A stretch of DNA of 9,466 nucleotides. It comes from Tepidimonas sp. GTDB lineage: Bacteria > Pseudomonadota > Gammaproteobacteria > Burkholderiales > Burkholderiaceae_C. Each line of letters begins with the position of its first letter. The first letter of the stretch is position 1. Shown here piece by piece: positions 1-9,438 of the stretch. The position numbers and the translations under genes were made by a program. The stretch lies in the NCBI GenBank assembly GCA_025054905.1, contig JANWZF010000194.1, positions 1 through 9,466 on the forward strand. The letters run 5' to 3'. The notes under the pieces were generated by a model, which saw only the letters and a list, made by a program, of their open reading frames with translations, was not told the DNA's origin and did no database searches.

Positions 1-1155
1 CTGGGGGCCGGCCAGCGCTTCGTCGACGCGACGCAGCATTTCGTCGAAGGTCAGCTGCTCGGCGGCGCGCAACTGGGCACGCATGCGCTGGGCCACCCAC
101 ACCGCAGCCTGCCGCCGCAACGCGCCGCGCACGCTCGGCAAAGCGGCCAGCCGCGCCGGCAGATCGGGCAGCTCACGCAACAGCGGCAGCGCTTCGACCT
201 CGGGCGGCAGGTTGCCAGCCTTCGCGCGCAGGTGCGCAAGGCTCAAGCGCTGGTAGGCCTGATCCGTCAGCGGGATGGCTGTGGTATCCGGGGTGGTGGC
301 CCACTGGCGCAGCGTGTCGAACCAGCGTTGGACGGTGGTGTGTTGTACGCTGATGTGCCGCAGCAGGTGATGGCGCCGCAGCACGGCCTCGGCTTCGTCG
401 ATCCAGGCCAACCTGGGGGCCTTCAGCGCGGCCAGCGCGGCCGCGCGCCGCTGCCGGACCTGCTGCAGCACCTCGCCCAGACCATGCGAGGCCAGCGGCG
501 GATCCTCTTGGGCCCACCGATCGGCATGCTCCAGCAGCGGGCTCAGGGCCGCGTCGAGTTGGTCGGGGCTGGACCACTCGTCCAACAGCTCGGCGCTGGC
601 CTCGTCGTCCAGCGTCGGCAGGTGCAGCCGCCACCAGTCGCGCACCGCTTCGCGGCGCAGGGCGGTGGGGTCCTGCAGCACACGCAGCTGAAACGGTTCG
701 CCACTGAGCAGCGCCTGCTCGCGCAGGATGCGCTGGCACCAGCCGTGCAGGGTGCTGATCGGCGCTTCGTCGAGCTCATCGGCTGCGGTGCGCAGCCGAC
801 GGGCCAGCGCGGGCCAGCTGGTCTGCGGATAGCGCCCGCGCAGCTGCTCAAGGTAGCGCACCGCGGCGTCGGCGGGGTCCAGCGCCTGGCCCTGGAACAC
901 CTCCGCGGCCTGCAGCAGGCGGGCCTGGATGCGGCTGCGCAGTTCCTGCGTGGCCGCGTCGGTGAAGGTGACCACCAGAATCTTGCGTGGCTCCAGATCG
1001 GCCAGTCCGGGTTCACCCGGTGCGCAGCCCAGCACCAGGCGCACTGCCAGCAGCGCGATCGTCCAGGTCTTGCCGCTGCCGGCGCTGGCTTCGATCAGCT
1101 GGCAGCCCTGCAGTGGCAGGGTCAGCACGTCCAGTTCTGGCAGGTTCACGCTCAT
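1..1155 (-). CDS. recB: RecB, exonuclease V (RecBCD) beta subunit, N-terminal part, cut by the window edge
   Basis: RecB is the 3'-to-5' helicase and nuclease subunit of RecBCD, which processes double-strand DNA ends for recombination. The frame runs from an ATG at 1155 without a stop to position 1, giving 385 residues, about a third of a normal RecB (around 1,180 in E. coli). The N-terminus reads LPLQGCQLIEASAGSGKTWT, a superfamily 1 Walker A with the P-loop lysine at residue 29, as in E. coli. Motif Ia follows (VVTFTDAATQELRSRI), then ISTLHGWCQRIL near residues 135-146, matching the RecB IHGFCQRM segment. The last residues seen, LTFDEMLRRVDEAL, match the RecB stretch just before motif II. 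The Walker B, nuclease domain and any recD lie past the left edge. The start overlaps the recC stop as ATGA and no Shine-Dalgarno is evident, so translational coupling to recC is likely. The frame is intact in the visible part. Confidence 0.95.
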   Translation of the reverse strand, partial: MSVNLPELDVLTLPLQGCQLIEASAGSGKTWTIALLAVRLVLGCAPGEPGLADLEPRKILVVTFTDAATQELRSRIQARLLQAAEVFQGQALDPADAAVRYLEQLRGRYPQTSWPALARRLRTAADELDEAPISTLHGWCQRILREQALLSGEPFQLRVLQDPTALRREAVRDWWRLHLPTLDDEASAELLDEWSSPDQLDAALSPLLEHADRWAQEDPPLASHGLGEVLQQVRQRRAAALAALKAPRLAWIDEAEAVLRRHHLLRHISVQHTTVQRWFDTLRQWATTPDTTAIPLTDQAYQRLSLAHLRAKAGNLPPEVEALPLLRELPDLPARLAALPSVRGALRRQAAVWVAQRMRAQLRAAEQLTFDEMLRRVDEALAGPQ

Positions 1156-4100
1156 GGCTGGATGGAAGGGCCGGCAGAGGCCTCGTCGCCGTGGCCGCTG
1201 ACAAGGTGATGACGCAAGGGCTGCAACAGGCGGGCGGTCCAGCGCGCAAACGCCCGCTGGACGTGATCGTCGCGCGGGCCGGCCAGCGTCTCGAAGGTCG
1301 GATAGTGACGCCGCCACAGCGGCTCGTGGGCCAGGCCGTGGCGGGGGTCTTCGTAGGTTTGGCGCGCTTCGTCCCAGGCCGCACCGGGGTTGTCAGGTTT
1401 GGCCATGAGCTTGCCCCAGTAGGCCGCCGCGGCCCGACGCGGCAGCGGCAGCGGGGCTGCGCCGGTGATGCCCTCGTGCCAGGCTAGCCACAGCGTGGAC
1501 CAGATGTCGTGGGCGGTTTCGGGCGGCAAGGGTTGCAGCTGGCCAACGCCACGGGGGCTGACGATCCAGCTGGTCACAGGGCCCAGGGTCATGTTGAGCG
1601 CGACGTGCTCGACCCACCCCCGCAACAGCGGGTGCAGCTCATAGTGCGCAGGGTTGTCCAGGTCACGCCCCTTGGACTTGGTCAGGGCGCTGCCCAGCAC
1701 CAGCAACCGCGCCAGCGCCCCATCATCACCGCGCCGCAGGGGCGGCAGCACCCCGCGCACCGTGCGTACGGTGTTGTCGGCCAACGTCACGGGGCGATCC
1801 ATCCGCGGCCGTTCGGGCAGCGGATGGGGATGGCGCTGGGCCAGCCGCGCCGCGTGGCGCCACACCCGTCGCAAGGGTTCATCCCAATCCCGCGCCAACC
1901 ACGCCCCGGGGGCGCCGGCGGGCCAGTCGCCCGTCAGCTCGGCACGGCGGCGCACTTGCACGGCGGCTTGCAGTGCAGCGGCCTCATCGGCCCCTTGCAG
2001 CGCGGCTTCCACCACGGCCTGCACGGCTGCGTGCACGGTGCGCCAGCGTTGCAGGCTGTCGGGGGCGAACGGTTCGAGGTCGTCGTCGTCCTCCTCTTCG
2101 TTGGGCAGCGCCAGCCCCAGGCACTGGCGCGTGTAGGCCTGCGCGGGATCGTGCAGCAGTTCGGCCAGAGCCGTCAGAGGCAGGGGGGATGAGGCTGCGC
2201 CCGTCTGGGCAGGGGCAGGGCGGCGGGCCTGCGCCGGTGCCGGCGGCGCAGCGAGCCATTCACGGGCGTAGCTGAACGCGCCGTTCAGTGGGGGGGGCTC
2301 ATCCCCGTCCACCGGCGTGGTGCTGAAGTTGGCCGGGTCGAACGGGTGCAGCGCATGGTGCCGCGTCAGCGCCGCGGCGACGTCATCGCCCCAGCCCGCC
2401 GCGGGGCGCCATTGGCGGCGCAGGTGATGGCGCAATTGCGCCACGGGCAGCGCGGGCTCGCGCTCGGTGCCGTCCCCGGGGTGGCGGCCGAGCCAGAACA
2501 GACCCAGATGGTCGCGCGCGGACAGCACCGCTTCCAGCAGCAGGTACAGGTCTTCGTGACGGCGCAGGCGGTCCCCCGGGCGAGGGCAGGTGGCGATCAG
2601 GTCGTGCGTGTCGCCATCGGCACGGCGAGGAAAGTGGCCGTCGTGCAGACCGAGGATGTACACGCGCCGAAACGGCACCGCCCGCATCGGCAGCAGCGTG
2701 GCGAACGTGACCCCGCCGTCGAGAAAGCGCTGCCCGCCCGCGTCGCCAGCGCCAGCCAGTGCCAGCCACGTGTCGGCGACGACGGCCGCCGCGATGGGCT
2801 CCGACCCGGCCGCTGCGGCCTGCTGGGCCCACCGGTCCACCGCCGTGCGCAGCCGTGCAAGGGCCAGGCTGCCGTCGAGATCATCCGGTGCAGGCTGCAC
2901 CAGTTGATCCAGCAGCGCGTGCAGCCGCGCGGCCCAGCCTGGGGCGTCGGTGGGGACAGCCAGCTCCTCCATGAAGTCCGCCACGGTGTCGATGAAGAGC
3001 TGCAGCCGGTGCAGCAGTTCACCCTGCAGCAGCGACACGCCGCGCGCGGGCATGATCTGATCCTGCCAGGGCTGGTCTTCGTGCCCCAGCAGGTAGCCCA
3101 GCCACAGTCGCCGCAGACCGTCGCGCCAGGTGTAGCGTTCGGCCTGCGCATCGGCCTCGGTGACCAGCCCCAGCCGGTGCCGGTGCGCGCCGTCCAGGCC
3201 CCAGCGGATCGCCGCTTCGCGCCGCCAGCGCCGCAGGGTGTCCCGATCCTCGGCCGACAGGCCGAAGGCATGCGCGACCGCAGGAATGTCCAGCCAGTCC
3301 AGCCCTTCGCTGCCGCTGAACCGCGTGCGCTGCGGGTGCAGCAGCGCACGCAACCAAGCCCGCAGGCGCGGCAGGGTGGTGTCGTCGACGTCGGCCAGCG
3401 AGTAGGGGATGCGACGGGCGTCATCCGGTGGCAGACTGCCCCAGACCGCGTGGATCAACGGGGCATAGGCGGCCAGGTCGGGCGCGAAAACGGCGATGTC
3501 GCGCGGCTGCAGGGTCGCATCGCGCTGCAGCGCGGCGAGCACCTCGTCGTGCAGCACCTCGACTTCGCGCAGCATCGTGTGGCAAACGTGCAGGCGCAGC
3601 GAGTCATCCCGCGCGGGATCCACGGGTGGCCAGTGGCGCTCACCCGGCGCGCGGCCATGCCGCAGATCGTCCTGCAGCTGGGCGAGCAGGTGCGGGGCGG
3701 CCGCGTCGTCGGGCAACTCGTCGTCCCAGGCGTCGTGCAGCACCACACGGGCGCGTCCCGGGGCCGGCTCCTCGGCGGCCAGTATCTGCAGCCCGGCGAT
3801 GAACTCGCGTCCCTGACGGCCCCAGGCAGCCAGCAGCGGGTGGCCGCTGTGCGCACCGTCGCGGTCGAACCAGTCGGTGCGTGCCGGGTTCAGGACGTAG
3901 ATCGCGACCGGGTGCCAGCAGGCCACGGCTTGCAGCGCCTGCAGAACATCGGGGGTCAGGCTGTTGACCCCGAACACGGTCAGGCGCGAGGGGGCGGGCG
4001 AGGGCAGCGGGCAGGTCGTGGCCGCCTGCATGTGTTGCAGCCAGGCGGCGTGGATGTCGCAGCGGCTGGGCCAGCGGTGGCCTTCGGCGGTGGCGTCGGC

Positions 4101-4682
4101 ACGCAGCAGCCGCCACAGCGCAGGTTGCCAGTGTTCGCCGGGGGGCAGGTCCCGCACACGGCCATCGGACGCGCGCAGCCGATCCTGCCCCGCCGCCCAG
4201 TCGGCCAGCCAATCCGGGCGGTAGATCTGGTACTGGTCGAACAGATCGGCCACGCGCCGCGCCAGCTGCGCGCGCCGCAGCGGGTCGTCTGCGTCGCCCA
4301 GGTAGTGCACCAGCGGGGCAAGCACGGCGGCGTCGCGGTGCGCCAGCGTGGGCAGCAGCCGCCACAGGCGCCAGCGCAGCGGTCCGCGGTCCAGCGCCGC
4401 TTCGTCTGGCACGGCGGCTTCTCCCAGCACCGCGCGGTAGGTGTGCCAGAGCCACTGCGCCGGCAGCCAGCAGCGCACGCCGGCGCAGATGCCGTGTTGC
4501 TGGGCGAGCGCCTGCTGCACCCACTGGGCCATCCCTTGGCTGGGGACCAGCCAGTGCTGAGGGGCCAAGGCGGCGGTGGAGGCGGCCGCGGCGTCCTCGG
4601 CGGCCAGCCGCAGCAGCGTTTCGATCCGATCGCTCTGCACCACGCGCAGCTCGGCTGCGCCCACCACCCCTGGATGCTGCAT
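1152..4682 (-). CDS. recC: RecC, exonuclease V (RecBCD) gamma subunit
   Basis: RecC holds the RecBCD complex together, splits the duplex and scans the 3' strand for Chi. The protein has 1,176 residues (E. coli RecC about 1,122). The start chosen is ATG 4682, because the family's N-terminal LRVxxSxR pattern follows at once (ELRVVQSDRIETL, residues 11-23); the frame stays open further upstream, but that reads back through greB. Recognisable blocks are SQGMAQW (48-54), LPAQWLW (73-79), ADLFDQYQIYRPDW (145-158), FGVNSLTPDVLQALQ, and VYILGLHDGHFPRRADGDTHD near residues 672-692, the counterpart of E. coli LLGMNDGVYPR. There is no Walker A, as expected for RecC's inactive helicase fold. The stop TGA overlaps the recB ATG; E. 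coli has ptrA between these genes, this window does not. No frameshift is seen. By-eye alignment suggests changes at two Chi-pocket positions (see findings). Confidence 0.95.
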   Translation of the reverse strand: MQHPGVVGAAELRVVQSDRIETLLRLAAEDAAAASTAALAPQHWLVPSQGMAQWVQQALAQQHGICAGVRCWLPAQWLWHTYRAVLGEAAVPDEAALDRGPLRWRLWRLLPTLAHRDAAVLAPLVHYLGDADDPLRRAQLARRVADLFDQYQIYRPDWLADWAAGQDRLRASDGRVRDLPPGEHWQPALWRLLRADATAEGHRWPSRCDIHAAWLQHMQAATTCPLPSPAPSRLTVFGVNSLTPDVLQALQAVACWHPVAIYVLNPARTDWFDRDGAHSGHPLLAAWGRQGREFIAGLQILAAEEPAPGRARVVLHDAWDDELPDDAAAPHLLAQLQDDLRHGRAPGERHWPPVDPARDDSLRLHVCHTMLREVEVLHDEVLAALQRDATLQPRDIAVFAPDLAAYAPLIHAVWGSLPPDDARRIPYSLADVDDTTLPRLRAWLRALLHPQRTRFSGSEGLDWLDIPAVAHAFGLSAEDRDTLRRWRREAAIRWGLDGAHRHRLGLVTEADAQAERYTWRDGLRRLWLGYLLGHEDQPWQDQIMPARGVSLLQGELLHRLQLFIDTVADFMEELAVPTDAPGWAARLHALLDQLVQPAPDDLDGSLALARLRTAVDRWAQQAAAAGSEPIAAAVVADTWLALAGAGDAGGQRFLDGGVTFATLLPMRAVPFRRVYILGLHDGHFPRRADGDTHDLIATCPRPGDRLRRHEDLYLLLEAVLSARDHLGLFWLGRHPGDGTEREPALPVAQLRHHLRRQWRPAAGWGDDVAAALTRHHALHPFDPANFSTTPVDGDEPPPLNGAFSYAREWLAAPPAPAQARRPAPAQTGAASSPLPLTALAELLHDPAQAYTRQCLGLALPNEEEDDDDLEPFAPDSLQRWRTVHAAVQAVVEAALQGADEAAALQAAVQVRRRAELTGDWPAGAPGAWLARDWDEPLRRVWRHAARLAQRHPHPLPERPRMDRPVTLADNTVRTVRGVLPPLRRGDDGALARLLVLGSALTKSKGRDLDNPAHYELHPLLRGWVEHVALNMTLGPVTSWIVSPRGVGQLQPLPPETAHDIWSTLWLAWHEGITGAAPLPLPRRAAAAYWGKLMAKPDNPGAAWDEARQTYEDPRHGLAHEPLWRRHYPTFETLAGPRDDHVQRAFARWTARLLQPLRHHLVSGHGDEASAGPSIQP

Positions 4683-4733
4683 GGGTGCATCGTAGCAGGT
4701 GAAAGGCACCGTTTTGCGGTATGTTCGCAGGCC
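4683..4733. promoter_or_regulatory. recC/greB divergent control region
   Basis: These 51 bases separate the start codons of recC (leftward) and greB (rightward), so both promoters must lie here or inside the genes. On the minus strand, TGCTACGAT fits an extended -10 (TACGAT at 4694-4689 with an upstream TG); transcription would begin almost at the recC ATG, implying little or no leader. On the plus strand, TATGTT (4720-4725) is a possible -10 for greB, ending 8 bases before its ATG. Neither has a convincing -35, and neither gene has a good Shine-Dalgarno. A small inverted repeat, ACCG-TTTTG-CGGT (4708-4720), lies in the middle, and GATGC/GCATC arms (4673-4677, 4687-4691) flank the recC start. 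These motif calls are by eye and could be chance. Confidence 0.35.
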
Positions 4734-5297
4734 ATGAGCAAGGCATTTGTCCGCGAGACCGAGCGCGACGACGAAGACGAGGAGCTGCCAGCGGCGCAAC
4801 GGGTGCCGGCGGGGGCGCGCAACTACATCACGCCGCAGGGGTACGCGCGCCTGCAGCAGGAGCTGAAGTGGCTGCTGGACGAAGAGCGCCCGCGCGTGGT
4901 GGAAACCGTGGCGTGGGCGGCCAGCAATGGCGACCGCTCCGAAAACGGTGATTACCTCTACGGCAAGAAGCGCCTGCGGGAGATCGACCGGCGCATCCGT
5001 TTTCTGACCAAACGGCTCAGCATCGCCGAGGTGGTCGACCCGAGCGTGCATCACGGCAAGGATCAGGTGTTCTTTGGGGCCACGGTGACCTATGCGCGCG
5101 CCGATGGCAGCGAGGAGACGGTCACCATCCTGGGCATCGACGAGGCCGACAGCGCGCAGGGCCAGATCAGCTGGATTTCGCCGGTGGCGCAGGCGCTGCT
5201 GAAGGCGCGCGAAGGCGACGAGGTGCGGCTGCGCACGCCGACGGGGACGCAGACGCTGGAGGTGGTGCGGGTGAGCTACCCAGCGCCGACCCGCTAG
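4734..5297 (+). CDS. greB: GreB transcript-cleavage elongation factor
   Basis: GreB inserts into the secondary channel of RNA polymerase and stimulates cleavage of backtracked RNA 3' ends, rescuing stalled complexes. The ATG at 4734 gives 187 residues (E. coli GreB 158). The N-terminal coiled coil begins near residue 31 (YITPQGYARLQQEL) and carries the tip GDRSEN with the acidic residues D67 and E70 expected to position catalytic metal, then YLYGKKRLREIDRRIRFLTKRL. The family's VFFGATV motif opens the C-terminal FKBP-like domain, and the protein ends with WISPVAQALLKAREGDEV and a final beta segment. WAASNGDRSEN and the KKRLREIDRR segment favour GreB over GreA. The extra length is an acidic N-terminal extension of about 28 residues (E8 to E17 almost all acidic), which I associate with Burkholderiales GreB. 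The Shine-Dalgarno is weak (GCAGG). greB stands alone, divergent from recC and convergent with spoT. Confidence 0.95.
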   Translation: MSKAFVRETERDDEDEELPAAQRVPAGARNYITPQGYARLQQELKWLLDEERPRVVETVAWAASNGDRSENGDYLYGKKRLREIDRRIRFLTKRLSIAEVVDPSVHHGKDQVFFGATVTYARADGSEETVTILGIDEADSAQGQISWISPVAQALLKAREGDEVRLRTPTGTQTLEVVRVSYPAPTR

Positions 5298-5308
5298 CGC
5301 GTGCCACG

Positions 5309-7600
<2,292 letters not shown>

Positions 7601-7611
7601 CCCCCTAATGT

Positions 7612-7640
7612 AAACAAAAAAGGCGCCCTCTGGGGGCGCC
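7612..7640 (-). terminator. Rho-independent terminator after rpoZ, in the leader of spoT
   Basis: Read on the minus strand, this is GGCGCCC, loop CCAGA, GGGCGCC, then TTTTTTGTTT: a perfect 7-bp GC stem with a 5-base loop and a U-tract, the textbook form of an intrinsic terminator. It begins 24 bases after the rpoZ stop. The six-T run ends only 15 bases before the spoT GTG, so it lies between two genes usually co-transcribed. On the plus strand the hairpin has no T-tract, so it should act only leftward. It could end the yicC-gmk-rpoZ transcript or act as a partial terminator or attenuator for spoT. TACATT (7612-7607) overlaps the tract and resembles a -10, but no -35 is visible. Confidence 0.85.
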
Positions 7641-7660
7641 CGCCTTGGAAAGGGACAAGT

Positions 7661-7673
7661 CCGGTCAGACCGG
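7661..7673. repeat. 13-bp palindrome across the rpoZ stop codon
   Basis: CCGGTC-A-GACCGG is a perfect inverted repeat with 6-bp arms and one central base, spanning the rpoZ TGA. In RNA it could form a 5-bp hairpin with a 3-base loop, 20 bases upstream of the terminator stem. It may be a second 3'-end structure, an operator, or chance in GC-rich DNA. Confidence 0.4.
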
Positions 7674-7868
7674 TACTTTTTTGAGCATTTCGAGCCCCAC
7701 CAACCCGGCGGCAATCTCACGCAGCGCCGTCACGGCGGGCTTGTTGCGCGTCTCGATCTTCGGTGCGTGCCCCTGGCTGAGCATGCGCGCGCGGTAGGTG
7801 GCCGCCAGCACGAGCTGAAAGCGGTTCGGGATCTTCTCCAGGCAATCTTCGACCGTGATGCGTGCCAT
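7665..7868 (-). CDS. rpoZ: RNA polymerase omega subunit
   Basis: Omega assists assembly and stability of RNA polymerase by clamping the beta' subunit, and in E. coli it forms part of a ppGpp binding site at the beta'-omega interface. The product has 67 residues, starting MARITVEDCLEKIPNRF and followed by LVLAATYRARML, the conserved omega core; ALREIAAGLVG matches E. coli ALREIEEGL. E. coli omega has 91 residues; this one stops soon after the core (LEMLKKVPV), the short form I associate with Burkholderiales, so it is not truncated. The ATG at 7868 is backed by a good GAGGAG Shine-Dalgarno. It lies 32 bp downstream of gmk, on the same strand, and is followed by a strong terminator before spoT. 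The gmk-rpoZ-spoT order is as in E. coli. Confidence 0.95.
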   Translation of the reverse strand: MARITVEDCLEKIPNRFQLVLAATYRARMLSQGHAPKIETRNKPAVTALREIAAGLVGLEMLKKVPV

Positions 7869-7874
7869 GGACGA

Positions 7875-7880
7875 CTCCTC
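7875..7880 (-). promoter_or_regulatory. rpoZ ribosome binding site
   Basis: GAGGAG on the minus strand ends 6 bases before the rpoZ ATG at 7868. It is the clearest Shine-Dalgarno on the minus strand of this window. It fixes the omega start and lets rpoZ be translated independently of gmk. Confidence 0.8.
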
Positions 7881-7900
7881 GCAGAAAAGGCAAACTAGGA

Positions 7901-8533
7901 TCAGGCAATGCCGAGGGCGGCAAAGACATCGGCGCGGCTGCGACGCTGAGCCGCCACGCGCAAGCGCTGCGAGTGCGTGATGGTCTTCAGATCAAACAGC
8001 GCGCGCTCAAAAACCTCATTGATTATAACGAAGTCGAACTGATCGACGTGGGCCATTTCCTGCGCGGCATTGCGCAGCCGCAGTTCGATCGTCTCGGCAC
8101 TGTCTTCGCCCCGGCGCTGCAGGCGCGCGCGCAGCTCATCCCAGCTCGGCGGCAGGATGAAGATCAGCACCGCGCCTGGAAACTGCTGGCGGATCTGCAG
8201 CGCCCCCTGGTAATCGATCTCCAGCAGCACGTCGTCGCCGGCGGCGATGCGCGCCTCGATGGCCTGGCGCGAGGTGCCGTAGCGCCGGCCATGCACCTGC
8301 GCCCACTCCAGAAAAGCCCCTTCGGCCACCATGCGGTCGAACTCGTCATCGCTGACGAAATAGTACTCGCGCCCGTGCACTTCCTGCCCCCGCGGCGCGC
8401 GCGTGGTGTGCGAGATCGACAGCTTCAGCCGGGCGTCGACCTCCAGCAGTGCTTTGACCAGGCTGGACTTGCCCGCTCCGCTAGGGGCGGCGATGACGAA
8501 CAGGTTGCCAGGGTGATCCATCGCAAAGTTCAT
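7901..8533 (-). CDS. gmk: Guanylate kinase
   Basis: Gmk phosphorylates GMP to GDP with ATP, an essential step in GTP and dGTP supply and upstream of the GTP/GDP used by SpoT. The protein has 210 residues (E. coli 207). It shows the P-loop APSGAGKSS (residues 16-24, K22), the GMP-binding segment SHTTRAPR (41-48) with REYYFV following, the lid-region motif WAQVHGRRYGTSR, and LLEIDYQGA, where the Asp is typical of the family. FILPPSWDELRARLQRRGED and the FDFVIINE motif complete the fold. ATG 8533 overlaps the yicC stop as ATGA, which argues for coupled translation. ATG 8521 (MDHPGNLF) would remove four residues and matches the N-terminus I recall from close relatives. Neither has a clear Shine-Dalgarno, so the exact start is unsettled. 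rpoZ follows after 32 bp. Confidence 0.95.
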   Translation of the reverse strand: MNFAMDHPGNLFVIAAPSGAGKSSLVKALLEVDARLKLSISHTTRAPRGQEVHGREYYFVSDDEFDRMVAEGAFLEWAQVHGRRYGTSRQAIEARIAAGDDVLLEIDYQGALQIRQQFPGAVLIFILPPSWDELRARLQRRGEDSAETIELRLRNAAQEMAHVDQFDFVIINEVFERALFDLKTITHSQRLRVAAQRRSRADVFAALGIA

Positions 8534-9438
8534 TCGAGGTTTTGGACCTGCTCGCGCATCTGTTCGACGAGCACTTTCATGTCCACCGACAGCCGCGTCA
8601 GCTCCAGGCTACCCGCCTTGGCGCCCAGCGTGTTGGCCTCGCGGTGCAGCTCCTGGATCAGGAAGTCCAGCCGCCTGCCCACTTCGCCGCCCTGGTGCAG
8701 CAGCCGTTCGATCTCATCCAGGTGCGAGCGCAGGCGCGTGAGCTCCTCAGCCACGTCGATGCGCAGTGCAAACGCTGCCGCCTCGGTCAAGGCGCGTTCC
8801 TGCAGCGTCGGGGAGTCGGCCGCAACGGCGCCACCCAACGCCTCGCGCAGGCGCTGCAGGTAGCGTTCGCGCTGCTGGGCCACCACCAGCGGCACCAGCG
8901 GCTCGGCCTGGGCCGCCAGCGCGCGCAGCTGCTGCACGCGATCCAGCAGCATCATGGCCAGATGCTGGCCCTCGCGCGCGCGCGCCTGCTGCAGCTCCTG
9001 CAGCGCCTGTTCGGCCAGGGTCAGCAGCGCAGCTCCGGCTTCGGGCAGTCGTGCGGTGCTGCGCTGGCTCCATTGCAGCACCTCGGCCACCGTCAGGGGG
9101 GCGGCTTGCGGCAGCCAGGCCCGCACCTGCTCCTGGGCGGCGGCCAAGCGCTGCAGCTGCCCCGGGCTGGGCAAGCGCACATCCGCTTCGTCGGTCTGTT
9201 CCAGGCTGACGCGCAGCTCCAATTTGCCGCGCCGCACGCGGGCGGCCACCCGCTCGCGCAGCGCAGGTTCAGTCGCGCGCAGCTCATCGGGCAGGCGCAA
9301 GGTCAAATCCAGGAAGCGGCCATTGACCGCACGCAGCTCCACGCGCAGCGCGCACGGGGCTGCATCGGGGGCGGCAGGCGCCGCCGGGGCTAACGGGCCA
9401 CTGACGGCCGCGTAGCCGGTCATGCTGTAAACTGGCAT
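8530..9438 (-). CDS. yicC: YicC-family endoribonuclease
   Basis: YicC proteins are conserved bacterial factors; E. coli YicC has been linked to decay of the small RNA RyhB and described as an endoribonuclease. The protein has 302 residues (E. coli 287). It opens MPVYSMTGYA, close to E. coli MIRSMTAYA, which supports ATG 9438 over the internal ATG 9423. Family blocks are VELRAVNGRFLDLTLRLPDE, a basic VRRGKLELRV segment, RIDVAEELTRLRSHL, and the C-terminal signature GRRLDFLIQELHREANTLGAK ending in VLVEQMREQVQNLE, nearly the same as E. coli. The middle part is Ala/Gln/Leu-rich and probably helical. A short Ala/Pro-rich insert (about residues 13-29) follows the N-terminus and explains the extra length. 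No Shine-Dalgarno is seen before ATG 9438. It is the first visible gene of the leftward cluster and overlaps gmk by four bases; its promoter probably lies at or beyond the right edge. Confidence 0.93.
   Translation of the reverse strand: MPVYSMTGYAAVSGPLAPAAPAAPDAAPCALRVELRAVNGRFLDLTLRLPDELRATEPALRERVAARVRRGKLELRVSLEQTDEADVRLPSPGQLQRLAAAQEQVRAWLPQAAPLTVAEVLQWSQRSTARLPEAGAALLTLAEQALQELQQARAREGQHLAMMLLDRVQQLRALAAQAEPLVPLVVAQQRERYLQRLREALGGAVAADSPTLQERALTEAAAFALRIDVAEELTRLRSHLDEIERLLHQGGEVGRRLDFLIQELHREANTLGAKAGSLELTRLSVDMKVLVEQMREQVQNLE

Noticed and set aside
2346..4733. Long plus-strand open frame antisense to recC, in frame with greB, which could suggest a GreB of over 900 residues.
   Set aside because: It lies opposite a well-conserved RecC, reads as Gln/Arg/Gly-rich low-complexity protein with no domain, and GreB homology begins just after ATG 4734. 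Open antisense frames are expected in GC-rich genes.
4683..5054. Upstream extension of recC to ATG 5054, giving 1,300 residues.
   Set aside because: The extra 124 codons read back through greB and show no RecC similarity; the family N-terminus starts at residue 11 from ATG 4682.
7601..7720. Upstream extension of spoT to ATG 7720, giving 803 residues.
   Set aside because: It would translate the terminator and overlap rpoZ in another frame, and the extra residues do not resemble SpoT N-termini.
8883..8890. An exact E. coli Chi octamer (GCTGGTGG) on the minus strand, within yicC.
   Set aside because: A GC-rich window of this length is expected to contain about one by chance on either strand, and this RecC may not use the same Chi.
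7862..9393. Plus-strand open frames opposite gmk and yicC.
   Set aside because: They mirror conserved genes on the minus strand and show no family motif or supporting ribosome binding site.
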